DNA of 64,000 nucleotides from Maricaulis maris MCS10 (GTDB taxonomy: Bacteria; Pseudomonadota; Alphaproteobacteria; Caulobacterales; Maricaulaceae), in NCBI RefSeq assembly GCF_000014745.1, contig NC_008347.1:1931001-1995000 (forward strand), in the 5' to 3' direction. The notes beneath the pieces were generated by a model. That model saw nothing but the letters and a program-made list of their open reading frames with translations. It was not told the origin of the DNA and ran no database searches. The position numbers were made by a program, and so were the translations under genes. Shown here one piece after another: positions 29,213-37,894 of the stretch; within the stretch, counting starts at the first letter, position 1; each line of letters opens with the position of its first letter.

Positions 29213-29514
29213 TTTGCGGACTCCCTGTTTGAGCCATCCACCGTGGATGGCTCGGTGAAAACGCCATCACGACACCTTCCCCTTTCGGGTTGGACGCCAT
29301 CATGACGCGTCCTGTCCCAGGGCTTGAACCGACAGACCTCAAACAAGGCCAGATCGATCTCGCTCTGTCTCACGCAGGGCCCAGATTGGATTAAGGTGAC
29401 GCCTTGCGGGCCACCCCCTGTGATCTCGGACAGGTCGGCCGGACCCACAAAACGCGTGAATCAGACCGGATCAGCCCGGCCGGATAATCCGGTCCGGGCT
29501 GAAACTCAAGTCTT
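29213..29514 (-). promoter_or_regulatory. rplJ leader / rplA-rplJ intergenic region
   Basis: These 302 bases contain no credible gene. Two strong inverted repeats stand out: 29231-29253 (GAGCCATCCAC/GTGGATGGCTC, perfect, ending 18 bases before the rplJ ATG) and 29471-29502 (TCAGCCCGG/CCGGGCTGA with an inner CGGAT/ATCCG), 12 bases after the rplA stop. The first lies next to the rplJ ribosome-binding site. The second has no U-tract, so it is not a standard terminator. In many bacteria L10 autoregulates through this leader; that is an inference here. Confidence 0.55.
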
Positions 29515-30213
29515 TTACGCCGAAACGGCGGCAGACGTATCGATTTTGACACCGGGGCCCATCGTCGAAGACAGGGCAATCCGGCGTACATACAGACCCT
29601 TGGCGCCTGACGGCTTGGCCTTGACGATCGCATCGACAAGCGCGCGAACGTTTTCAGCCAGGGCTGCTTCGGTGAAGCTGGCCTTGCCGACACCGGCGTG
29701 GATGATGCCGGCTTTTTCGACACGGAACTCGACAGCACCGCCCTTGGAATCATTCACCGCCTTGGTGACGCCCATCGTGACCGTGCCGACTTTCGGGTTC
29801 GGCATCATGCCGCGCGGGCCGAGCACCTTACCGAGACGACCGACCAGCGGCATCATGTCCGGGGTCGCGATGACCTTGTCGAAATTGATGTTGCCGCCCT
29901 GGATCTGCTCCATCAGGTCTTCCGCACCGACAACGTCGGCGCCGGCCTTGGTGGCTTCTTCAGCCTTCGGGCCCTTGGCGAAGACAGCAACGCGGACCGA
30001 ACGGCCGGTGCCATTCGGGAGGTTGCAGACACCACGGACCATCTGGTCAGCGTGGCGCGGGTCGACACCCAGATTGATGGCAAGCTCGATGGTCTCATCG
30101 AACTTGGCCTTGGCATTGGATTTCACATGAGCGACGGCGTCGTCGATCGTGTACAGCGTGTCGCGATCAAAGGTCTCGCGAGCCGCCGAGAGGCGTTTTC
30201 CGATATTCGCCAT
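29515..30213 (-). CDS. rplA: 50S ribosomal protein L1
   Basis: The 232-residue protein of the mobile E-site stalk has the L1 signature [21 protein letters not shown] and the N-terminal [21 protein letters not shown]. In E. coli it also represses its own operon with rplK. It follows rplK after four bases. Confidence 0.97.
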   Translation of the reverse strand: MANIGKRLSAARETFDRDTLYTIDDAVAHVKSNAKAKFDETIELAINLGVDPRHADQMVRGVCNLPNGTGRSVRVAVFAKGPKAEEATKAGADVVGAEDLMEQIQGGNINFDKVIATPDMMPLVGRLGKVLGPRGMMPNPKVGTVTMGVTKAVNDSKGGAVEFRVEKAGIIHAGVGKASFTEAALAENVRALVDAIVKAKPSGAKGLYVRRIALSSTMGPGVKIDTSAAVSA

Positions 30214-30217
30214 GATC

Positions 30218-30646
30218 TTACTCCGTCACCTGCAGGCCCATGGAACGCGCGGAACCGGCGATGATCTTGGTCGCCTGGTCGAGGTCGTTCGCATTGAGGT
30301 CGTTGAACTTTGCTTCAGCAATCTCGCGGCACTGGGCCATCGAGACAGTTCCGGCCGTCGTCTGGCTCGGCGTGCTGGAGCCCTTCGCGATCTTCGCAGC
30401 CTTCTTCAGGAAGAAGCTGGCCGGCGGCGTCGCGATGGCAAAGGTGAAGGATTTGTCCGAGAAGACCGTGATGGTCGTCGGGATCGGCATCCCTTTTTCC
30501 ATCTCCTGGGTCTTCGCGTTGAAGGCCTTGCAGAATTCCATGATGTTCACGCCGCGCTGACCCAGGGCCGGGCCGATCGGCGGGGACGGGTTAGCTGCGC
30601 CCGCAGGCACTTGCAGCTTGATATAACCGGCAATTTTCTTCGCCAT
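30218..30646 (-). CDS. rplK: 50S ribosomal protein L11
   Basis: The 142-residue GTPase-centre protein has [20 protein letters not shown], the proline-rich switch typical of L11, then [18 protein letters not shown], and ends [12 protein letters not shown]. It lies 98 bases after nusG and 4 before rplA. Confidence 0.97.
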   Translation of the reverse strand: MAKKIAGYIKLQVPAGAANPSPPIGPALGQRGVNIMEFCKAFNAKTQEMEKGMPIPTTITVFSDKSFTFAIATPPASFFLKKAAKIAKGSSTPSQTTAGTVSMAQCREIAEAKFNDLNANDLDQATKIIAGSARSMGLQVTE

Positions 30647-30744
30647 GTTCCCACTCCGTTAGAAAGGCGCGCCACTCGCGCCTTCAGGGGTTTGCGGTAC
30701 GGCCCGGCATGGACTTGGCGCCGGCACCTCCCGCAAGATAAACG

Positions 30745-31278
30745 CTAGGCGATCTTCTCTACCTGAGCGTATTCGAGCTCGACCGGGGTCGCCCGGCCGA
30801 AAATATTGATGGCAACCTTCAGGCGGCCATTTTCGTCGTCCACTTCCTCGACAACACCGTTGAAGCTCTGGAAGTGGCCGTCGATGACATTGACGGTTTC
30901 GCCGATCTCGTAGCTGACGGTCGGACGCGGGCGCTCCGCATCCTCTTCCATCTGGCCGAGGATCCGCTTGACCTCGTTCTCGGAAACCGGAATCGGCTTC
31001 TTCCCCGAACCGAGAAAGCCGGTGACTTTCGGGGTCGAGGTGACGAGGTGGTAGGCTTGGTCGGTCATGTCCATCTTCACCAGGACATAGCCCGGGAAAT
31101 ACTTGCGCTCGGCATTGATCTTTCGACCCTTGCGAACTTCCACGACGTCTTCGGTCGGAACGAGGATTTCCTCGAACTTGTCCTCAAGGCCCTTGATCGA
31201 TGCTTCGATACGGATCGCGTCGGCGACCTTCTTCTCGAAGTTCGAATAGGCATGCACGATATACCACTTGGCAGACAT
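30745..31278 (-). CDS. nusG: Transcription termination/antitermination factor NusG
   Basis: The 177-residue protein starts MSAKWYIVHAYSNFEKKVAD, which fixes the start at ATG 31278. The NGN domain includes KYFPGYVLVKMDM and VTGFLG. The C-terminal KOW domain includes GETVNVIDGHFQSFNGVVEEVD. It couples RNA polymerase to ribosomes or Rho. secE-nusG spacing is 11 bases. Confidence 0.97.
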   Translation of the reverse strand: MSAKWYIVHAYSNFEKKVADAIRIEASIKGLEDKFEEILVPTEDVVEVRKGRKINAERKYFPGYVLVKMDMTDQAYHLVTSTPKVTGFLGSGKKPIPVSENEVKRILGQMEEDAERPRPTVSYEIGETVNVIDGHFQSFNGVVEEVDDENGRLKVAINIFGRATPVELEYAQVEKIA

Positions 31279-31289
31279 ACAGCCGCTCC

Positions 31290-31547
31290 TTAGCCCAGGG
31301 ACAGAATGGTTTGGATGGTCCAGCTGATGAGAGAATCGACCCCCCAGAAGAACAGCATGGCGATCACGCTCAGGATCAGCACAAGAACGGTGGAGACCAG
31401 GGTCTCCTGACGCGTCGTCCACGTCACCTTGCGTGCTTCCTGGCGTACCTGCGACAGGTATTTGAACGGACCGACACCCTTTTTCTTGGGTGCAGCCGTA
31501 TCAGCCTTGGCCGTCGAAGGCGTCGTATTCTTCGCGTTCCGCGTCAT
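31290..31547 (-). CDS. secE: Preprotein translocase subunit SecE
   Basis: The 85-residue protein has a Thr/Ala/Lys-rich N-terminus, the conserved cytoplasmic amphipathic segment YLSQVRQEARKVTWTTRQET, and one membrane span (about residues 50-75). This is the single-span SecE typical of alphaproteobacteria. It clamps SecY. The order tRNA-Trp, secE, nusG is classical. Confidence 0.95.
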   Translation of the reverse strand: MTRNAKNTTPSTAKADTAAPKKKGVGPFKYLSQVRQEARKVTWTTRQETLVSTVLVLILSVIAMLFFWGVDSLISWTIQTILSLG

Positions 31548-31628
31548 TCAAGTCCATCTGGCCCGCATGGGCCCTCTATTCAAGAGGTGGCTGGCACGAT
31601 GCACATCCACCTGAAATTCCTTATGGCC

Positions 31629-31704
31629 TGGCAGGGGCGGAGGGACTCGAACCCCCGACCCTCGGTTTTGGAGACCGATGCTCTACCAACTGAGCTACAC
31701 CCCT
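31629..31704 (-). tRNA. tRNA-Trp (anticodon CCA)
   Basis: The 76-base cloverleaf has a perfect 7-bp acceptor stem (AGGGGTG/CGCCCCT), D arm GCTC/GAGC, anticodon loop CTCCAAA with anticodon CCA, and T arm with TTCGAGT. The 3' CCA is encoded. It lies 81 bases before secE and is probably cotranscribed with it. Confidence 0.97.
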
Positions 31705-31717
31705 AGGACCACGCGCG

Positions 31718-31746
31718 GGATATCACAACGGACAACGCGCCGTCAT
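31718..31746 (-). promoter_or_regulatory. Promoter candidate for tRNA-Trp
   Basis: On the minus strand ATGACG (31746-31741), a 17-base spacer and ATATCC (31723-31718) would place the start about 7 bases before the mature tRNA. The match is moderate. Confidence 0.35.
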
Positions 31747-31836
31747 ATCCAGAGCGCAGGTGTCTACAATGGGCAGCGTGATAAGAAAACAGGCTAAACG
31801 CAGATTTGTGCCGCTCACCCTGGCCCAAAGGCCGGA

Positions 31837-32823
31837 TTAACGGTGGCCCCGCAGAATCCAACCGGCACTCAAACGATGGTGAGCCGGGTCAAATGACGCG
31901 ACCGAAACCCCGCTCAGACCACCCTCACGGAAAAAATCTGCCAGGATGGCGACCTGGCCCTCGTCCCGGGCTGCACGGCTCATCGACTGCATGCGATTGG
32001 CAAATCCGCGCAGGGCATGGCGCTGCCCTTCAACCCACTGCTCCATTTCATCGAGCCGATAGGCCAAAGGATTTGTTGCCACGCGGCCAAGGTCCGTCAA
32101 CAAGCGGGCGACATGCGAGCGGGCAGCACCCAAACCCGCCGCATCCCGAGCCGTTTCTACCCGTTCAACCGAGCGGGCAAAGCGGGCGCTGGCAGGCTTG
32201 GCGGCGGCCGGCTCCAATCCGGCTTGTGCCGCCTTGTGTCTGATCTTCAACAGCGTCATGAATGACTTGAACACGCCGGAATCAAGCGTCGCGAGCAACA
32301 GGGCCTCGTCATCCTGGCAGCGCCTGTCGATGACGCCCCCCACCCGGTGAACAATAGCTTGTACAGCGCCGCCAGGTGCCACTACACGCGCCAGTTCCGC
32401 GAATGCCGTGGCACCGGCATATTCGACACCATACTGGCTGACGACGATATCCAGGGACTGATCGGGAACTGGCAGCCTCGCAGCGTCAGCGACGATTCCA
32501 CTCACCGAAGCGCCGTCCAATCGCCTGACTGCAGCTCGGACGGCAGCCTCCGAATAGTCGCAACAGATTGCGTGCTGAGCGCCCCCATGTTCAGCGGCAA
32601 TCGAGACAGCCTGCTCTGCAACAACTGCATTCCCACACGCCACATCGAGGATGCGACAGCGGCCGCCGCTCGACAGGCCGCCTTCAAGGAAGGGACGCCA
32701 TACAGCGCGAAGCGCCTGCGCGTCCGCCTCGGAATTGACGACATGGGCGTCGCTGCCCTCGTCCTCCCAGAACTGCGCCCAAGCGACAGCATCACGTTCG
32801 GTATTTGCTTGCCTCGTCATCAT
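31837..32823 (-). CDS. Class I SAM-dependent methyltransferase, substrate unknown
   Basis: About 328 residues. The Rossmann-fold methyltransferase core is clear: motif I ILDVACGNAVVAEQAV, the acidic motif II region ICCDYSEAAV, and VADAARLPVPDQSLDIVVSQYG followed by LARVVAPGGAV. This resembles the Methyltransf_11/UbiE-type group that acts on small molecules. The C-terminal third (after about residue 200) is helical and has no recognised family. No good ribosome-binding site separates ATG 32823 from an in-frame GTG at 32844; the ATG was chosen. It stands alone between tRNA-Trp and the TonB receptor terminator. Confidence 0.8.
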   Translation of the reverse strand: MMTRQANTERDAVAWAQFWEDEGSDAHVVNSEADAQALRAVWRPFLEGGLSSGGRCRILDVACGNAVVAEQAVSIAAEHGGAQHAICCDYSEAAVRAAVRRLDGASVSGIVADAARLPVPDQSLDIVVSQYGVEYAGATAFAELARVVAPGGAVQAIVHRVGGVIDRRCQDDEALLLATLDSGVFKSFMTLLKIRHKAAQAGLEPAAAKPASARFARSVERVETARDAAGLGAARSHVARLLTDLGRVATNPLAYRLDEMEQWVEGQRHALRGFANRMQSMSRAARDEGQVAILADFFREGGLSGVSVASFDPAHHRLSAGWILRGHR

Positions 32824-32912
32824 GGCATTTTGCGGTGATGTCACCCAGTCGCAAGCCGTTTTGTGTCATTCGACTGAAATTCCATGGCCCGTCGATCAAT
32901 GCTCATTCCAAA

Positions 32913-32945
32913 GAAAAAGGGCGGGTCCGAAGACCCGCCCTTCTC
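32913..32945 (-). terminator. Intrinsic terminator after the TonB-dependent receptor
   Basis: On the minus strand AAGGGCGGGTC, the tetraloop TTCG and GACCCGCCCTT pair perfectly, followed by more T. It starts 22 bases after the receptor stop. Confidence 0.92.
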
Positions 32946-32966
32946 AATTGCGATCAAGCCAGAGGC

Positions 32967-35852
32967 TTAGAAGCGCAGGCGACCACCCACGAAGAGGCGA
33001 CGGCCGAGCGTGTCGTACGTTGCCGGCCAGGTGTTGGCCTGCTCCGAAGCGGTCGAACCGAGTTCCGGAACGGCCGTGTCGGTGAAGTTGGTCACACCGA
33101 TCGTCGCCGTGAAGGCTTCGTTCACGTCATAGTTGAACGTGATGTCGAAGTAGTTCTTCGCGGTGATGTCGTCGGACAGGTCCGAAACGGTCGCAGCCGT
33201 GGTCGGGTCCGCATCGAGCGCACCAATGTGACGCCAGCGCAGCGAGGTCGTGAACGGCCCCGTGTACCAAGACGTCTGCATGGAGTGCTTGTACTCCGGC
33301 GTCGGCTCACCACAGTCCAGACCATAAAGGCCCGCACATTCGATGACCGGCGACGAAGCCGACGTCGTGAAGTCAGCTTCAGAGACAAAACCACCGTAGT
33401 AGGTGATGGCCATGTCGCCCGGCAGACCGATGATGTCAGCGGAGAAACCGTAATCGACGCGGAGGTCAACACCGACAGCCGTCAGGGTTGCCACGTTGAT
33501 CGGCGACAGGTTCGGCAGGAAGCCGTTGGCGCCCATTTCACCCGTAGCCGGGTTACGCGACGGGGTTGCCGCGCCAGCCGGATACAGCGTGTCACACGAT
33601 GCCTGAATGCCGGTCAGGTGACATTCGTTCAGCAGCGTCTGAAGCGGAACCGTGGAAATCGCATCCTGGATCTCGATGTTGTAGTAATCGAGCTGGATGG
33701 TCAGACCTTCGATCATCGCCGGCTCGAACACCGCACCGATGGTGTAGGTGTCAGCCGTTTCGGCACCGAGACCGGTGTTACCACCGAACAGGGCTTCCAT
33801 CTGGGCATTGCCCTGGAACGGAGCGCCCAGCTGGCCAGCCGGCACGCCGGCGGCAAGACAGGTGGCATCGATCGTGGCGGCCGAGTAGCTACCATTGGCG
33901 CCGCCGGAGCAAGGATCGCCTGCGCCCGGGAAGCCGTTGGTGAACGGTGCGAACAGATCGTTGACGTTCGGAGCACGAACAGCGCGGTTGAAGTTACCAC
34001 GCAGACGGATCTGATCGTTGATCTGCCAGCCAAGACCAACAGCGAAGGTCTCGGTGTTGCCGACCGTGTTGTACTCAGACGTACGGAAGGCGAGGTTCGC
34101 GCTGAGAGATTCCACCATCGCCTTGCCGGTGATGAGCGGAATTTCGGCTTCTGCGAAGAACTCGTAGACGTCAACCACACCCGAAACAGGCAGGGAGGAG
34201 TTGAAGCCACGAACGTCCGGGCCAAGCACGGAGTCAGGGATCGATTCAGCGGAAGCTTCACGATACTCGACACCCATCACCAGAGCCGGAGCATATTCTG
34301 CCGTCGGCAGCTGGAAAGCAGGCAGTTCGCCGCTCACCGTAGCAACCGTCTGGAACATCTCGACATTGTCGATCTGAGCACCGGTACGAGAGATCGACTC
34401 CGCGCCGGCTGCAGACATGGAGTTCGGGCCGTTGAAGATATCAACGTAAGGCGCCGAGCAACCGCTGGCGATCGCCGTCGGGCCACCGTCGCAGAGCACA
34501 CCGGCCTGCAGGGCGGAAACGGAGATGTTACCAGTCTGGATCTGCGAGATCGACGAACGCGAGAAGTTCGCGAACACGTCGTACGACCAGTTTTCGTTGA
34601 TGTCACCACGGGCACCGAAGACGAGCTGGAAAGAGCTCGTGTCGCGGAGCGAGTTACGCGTGCCGATTTCCTGGTAACGACGGGAGGTACGGATCGTGGC
34701 CGTGCCGTCGCCATTGTTGGAAGCCGGATCGTTGGTGAACAGAGCCAGAAGGTCAGCCGGGAGCGTCGGGTTGTCCAGGTTGACGTTCAGGGTCACACCG
34801 GCCGGCGTCGGAGCCAGCTGGGAGTCGACCACGTTGTTCGCGTAGATGCCGCGACCGTACAGCTCGAGGTGCTCGTTGACATCATACGTGGCGAAAGCCG
34901 CGATGTTGTAACGCTCTTGCGGGAGCTGCAGGTAGTTCGACGGCGCGTAGTTATACGTGTCGTTCGGCGAACCAAAGCGCATCGGGTTGATGCTGCTGCC
35001 GGTGTTGAAGAAACCGGAGCAGATGTTGCTTGCACAGCTAGGATCGGCGGCGACGAGACCAGCGCCATAGGCACCGAAGTTCGACGACGTCGCACCGCGG
35101 AAGCGGGTGCCCGGGATGTTCGAGGAACCACCGGAGATGAAGCCGTTGGCGGCATTGCCGGGGCCCGGATCCCAGTTGCTCAGGGACGAGAAGTCACGGT
35201 CGCCCTGGAAGACGGCCTGACGGTCGGTGTAACCCATCGAGATGACAGCGTTACCGCGACCATCGTCGAAATTGCCGCCCATCGTGATGGACAGGGTCGT
35301 GATCTCGCCGTCGAGGTCACCCAGGGTGGTCTCGTGCGACGCGTTGATCTCGACGCCTTCGAAGTCGTCCTTCATCATGAAGTTGACGACGCCGGCAACA
35401 GCGTCCGAACCGTAAACGGCCGATGCACCACCGGTGACGATGTCGATAGACTCGACAAGCGCGGACGGGATGCTGTTGAGGTCGACGACCTGAGCCGGAC
35501 CAGAGCCGACGAAGCGCATGCCGTCAACGAGGACGAGCGTACGAGTCGTGCCGAGGCCACGAAGGCTGACCGTTGCCGTACCGTTACCCGGGTTGTTCGA
35601 GGTCGAGTCGAACGCCGGAACAACTTGCGGCAGCGTGTTGATGAAGTCTTCGGTGTTGACCGTGTTCACAACCGCGAGCTGCTCAGCAGACACGTTCGTG
35701 ATCGGGCTCGGCGCCACCGTATCGGTGCGCTGGATGCGCGAACCGGTTACGACGACGACGTCATCGTCTTGCGCCACAGCAGGAGCCGCAAAGGCCATAC
35801 CGCTGATAAGCGTGCTTGCCATCAGGCAAGTCTTCAAGGACTTGGATCTCAC
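32967..35852 (-). CDS. TonB-dependent outer-membrane receptor, large (961 aa)
   Basis: The start is GTG, with GGAGG nine bases upstream. A signal peptide (cleavage near AVAQ, residue about 27) is followed by the plug domain: VVVTGSRIQR (TonB-box-like), LRGLGTTRTLVLVDGMR, VDLNSIPSALVESIDIVTGG and SAVYGSDAVAGVVNFMMK. The rest is a long barrel of Asn/Gly/aromatic-rich strands ending in GRRLFVGGRLRF with the terminal Phe expected for BAM insertion. It resembles the Caulobacterales-type receptors lacking an N-terminal signalling domain. The ligand cannot be told. It lies 251 bases downstream of the oxygenase/sulfotransferase operon in the same direction and ends in a terminator. Confidence 0.93.
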   Translation of the reverse strand: MRSKSLKTCLMASTLISGMAFAAPAVAQDDDVVVVTGSRIQRTDTVAPSPITNVSAEQLAVVNTVNTEDFINTLPQVVPAFDSTSNNPGNGTATVSLRGLGTTRTLVLVDGMRFVGSGPAQVVDLNSIPSALVESIDIVTGGASAVYGSDAVAGVVNFMMKDDFEGVEINASHETTLGDLDGEITTLSITMGGNFDDGRGNAVISMGYTDRQAVFQGDRDFSSLSNWDPGPGNAANGFISGGSSNIPGTRFRGATSSNFGAYGAGLVAADPSCASNICSGFFNTGSSINPMRFGSPNDTYNYAPSNYLQLPQERYNIAAFATYDVNEHLELYGRGIYANNVVDSQLAPTPAGVTLNVNLDNPTLPADLLALFTNDPASNNGDGTATIRTSRRYQEIGTRNSLRDTSSFQLVFGARGDINENWSYDVFANFSRSSISQIQTGNISVSALQAGVLCDGGPTAIASGCSAPYVDIFNGPNSMSAAGAESISRTGAQIDNVEMFQTVATVSGELPAFQLPTAEYAPALVMGVEYREASAESIPDSVLGPDVRGFNSSLPVSGVVDVYEFFAEAEIPLITGKAMVESLSANLAFRTSEYNTVGNTETFAVGLGWQINDQIRLRGNFNRAVRAPNVNDLFAPFTNGFPGAGDPCSGGANGSYSAATIDATCLAAGVPAGQLGAPFQGNAQMEALFGGNTGLGAETADTYTIGAVFEPAMIEGLTIQLDYYNIEIQDAISTVPLQTLLNECHLTGIQASCDTLYPAGAATPSRNPATGEMGANGFLPNLSPINVATLTAVGVDLRVDYGFSADIIGLPGDMAITYYGGFVSEADFTTSASSPVIECAGLYGLDCGEPTPEYKHSMQTSWYTGPFTTSLRWRHIGALDADPTTAATVSDLSDDITAKNYFDITFNYDVNEAFTATIGVTNFTDTAVPELGSTASEQANTWPATYDTLGRRLFVGGRLRF

Positions 35853-36103
35853 TCTTAATCCCTCCGAGTAAGGTATACGGAACGGAACGGCCCCCCCGCC
35901 TCAATGAGCTGGCGAGCCCCCCCTCAGATCGGATCGCCCGAAAGCTTTCCATATTTGCAAGGTACGTCTGCGATTTCGGGGGGGTCAATGACATCTCACC
36001 GTCACAAACGGTGTTTGCGATACACTGTTGCAGGTTTGCCGCAGACGAATACCGCTATCCGGTGGCAGAGCCGAACCAGCCGTGCGTGAATTGAACGGCA
36101 GGG
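35853..36103 (-). other. Upstream region of the TonB receptor gene (no gene)
   Basis: These 251 bases hold the receptor ribosome-binding site (GGAGG at about 35862-35866). No hairpin terminator for the preceding operon and no convincing promoter hexamers were seen, so readthrough from 36104-40793 into the receptor is possible. Confidence 0.4.
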
Positions 36104-37894
36104 TCAGACCGGGAGCAGATCGAACGGTGCGGTCACCCGAACCTCGTCACTCTCAAATGGCTCGACGCCGTGCCAAAAATAAGACGGGAAGACAATGGCG
36201 CAGCCAGGTTCTGGCTGAATATATCGTTCGACTGGGAGGTCCAGCCCAGGAAGGCCCGGAGCCCCGATGCGCAGCCAGCCGGCCCGCTCGCCGGCCATCA
36301 CGGATGCCGGAACACTGACATAGTAACTGGCACTGACCCACCCCGCCGGATGGACATGGTCGACATGACCGCCCCCGGACCTCAGGCGAACCGACCAGGC
36401 CCCGGCCAATCTGGAACGGCCGGTATTTCGCGCCAGGAAAGGGTGAGACGGATCCACAGGCAGTTCTGCCAGATATCGGGCCGCCAGACCCTCCAGCGCC
36501 GTCGCGAGGGCCCGAATCACCGGGTCATCATTGTTCCACAACCGCCCCGCGGACTGGGTCCCGCCAAACAGGGTCTGCTCGAGAGGCGCTGCGCCATCGG
36601 CATGCAGTCGCTCGATCCGGTCGGACAGCGCCGCGTTGAAGGCAGCCAGAGACTCATATCCGGGCGGCGTCTCAATCCACATCTTGCGAGCGAACCGGTC
36701 ATAATCGCAAAGGGCGGCGTAGCGAGGATTGCCCGTCTGACGCCAGGCCACCGACTGCAGGGCCAGGTGTTTTTGCAGGTGAGCGGCCGGCGGATCGCCA
36801 ACCAGTACATCGGTCGCGCCTTCCCAATCCGCGTTTACAAGAAGGGCTTCAGCAAGGACATGGCGGGCGCCCCAGTCCTCACCTCCGCTGGCATCAAACG
36901 CCAACCGGGCATCCTCCAGCGCACCTCGCAAATCGCCACAACGAAGCCCCAACTCGCTGCGGACCATGGCCGCCTTCACCGCGCTGGCGTCACGGGCCAG
37001 TGCCGCATCCGCCGCCGCCCGTGCCGCTTCCGGCCGCCCTGAGCGCATCTGCAGCCGGGCCAGGACTTCATAGAGGCGCGGATCGCCGCTCACCGCGATT
37101 CGTCCCTGCAAGGTGGTCAGAGCCTTGTCGCCCTGCCCTGCCTCCGCCAAAAGGCCGGCCAGGTCAGCGTGATATCCCGGGTCATCAGGGGCCAGCGCCA
37201 GGGCCTGCCGATAGGCCTGCTCGGCCCCGGTGATATCGAGACTGGTGCGAAGGCTGTGTGCCAGCTGGGCATGGGCCTCGGCCAGACCTGGTGCCATGCC
37301 ACAAGCGTCACGCAAATCCGCACAGGACGCCTCGATCTCCCCCGTTTCACGCCGCAATGCGCCGCGATTGATGCGCGGCTGCACCGCTTGCGGATCAGCC
37401 GCGATCGCGCCGTCATAGGCACGCCTCGCTGCATCCGGATTCCCGGCGCGCCGCTCGACATTGCCAAGTGCGTTGAGCAGCAACGCGTGATTGGGAGCCT
37501 GATCGAGAACCGCATTGATCGCCGTCCGCGCGGCCTCGAAATCCTCACCTTGAGACAGGGTAATCGCCAGATTCATGCGGGCATCGGCAAACCCTGGTGC
37601 CAATCGCAAAGCCTCACGATACGCCGCCACCGCAGCGTCCAGCCGACCGGCTCGCTGATGATGGTTGCCGAGATTATTGTGGACCGCATGCGGCTGGGGG
37701 TGACAAAGACCTGCCGCCAGGAAATCGCTGACCGCGCCGCTGTCATCTCCGGTCCGGCTTCGGGCCATGGCCCGAAGCATCAGGGCATCGGGCTGGTCAG
37801 GCTGCGTATTGAGGACCCCGTCGAGGAGCGTGAGCGCCTCGCCAAAACGTCCGGCCTGCAGCAGGCCCGCGGCGCGCTGCAGCGTCTCCATCAT
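36104..37894 (-). CDS. TPR protein with C-terminal putative 2OG-Fe(II) oxygenase domain
   Basis: The 596-residue protein has residues 1-about 350 as tandem TPR-like helical pairs (for example AVHNNLGNHHQRAGRLDAAV, ALGNVERRAGNPDAARRAY). Residues about 400-596 match the 2OG-Fe(II) oxygenase type of Pfam 2OG-FeII_Oxy_5: a His/Asp cluster HVDHVH at 510-515, SASYYVSVP, and distal SYFWHGVEPF (His575) with Arg586. No signal peptide is present, so it is cytoplasmic. Its ATG overlaps the stop of the sulfotransferase gene, implying co-translation. The likely role is hydroxylation of a peptide or protein bound by the TPR arm; the substrate is unknown. Confidence 0.78.
   Translation of the reverse strand: MMETLQRAAGLLQAGRFGEALTLLDGVLNTQPDQPDALMLRAMARSRTGDDSGAVSDFLAAGLCHPQPHAVHNNLGNHHQRAGRLDAAVAAYREALRLAPGFADARMNLAITLSQGEDFEAARTAINAVLDQAPNHALLLNALGNVERRAGNPDAARRAYDGAIAADPQAVQPRINRGALRRETGEIEASCADLRDACGMAPGLAEAHAQLAHSLRTSLDITGAEQAYRQALALAPDDPGYHADLAGLLAEAGQGDKALTTLQGRIAVSGDPRLYEVLARLQMRSGRPEAARAAADAALARDASAVKAAMVRSELGLRCGDLRGALEDARLAFDASGGEDWGARHVLAEALLVNADWEGATDVLVGDPPAAHLQKHLALQSVAWRQTGNPRYAALCDYDRFARKMWIETPPGYESLAAFNAALSDRIERLHADGAAPLEQTLFGGTQSAGRLWNNDDPVIRALATALEGLAARYLAELPVDPSHPFLARNTGRSRLAGAWSVRLRSGGGHVDHVHPAGWVSASYYVSVPASVMAGERAGWLRIGAPGLPGLDLPVERYIQPEPGCAIVFPSYFWHGVEPFESDEVRVTAPFDLLPV

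Noticed and set aside
29173..29448. Possible small gene in the rplJ leader
   Set aside because: The 91-codon frame starts in the leader and overlaps the rplJ start. No ribosome-binding site and no similarity to known leader peptides.
32805..35858. Plus-strand open frame of about 1000 codons opposite the TonB-dependent receptor
   Set aside because: Arg-rich translation without motifs, exactly mirroring the receptor gene. Shadow frame.
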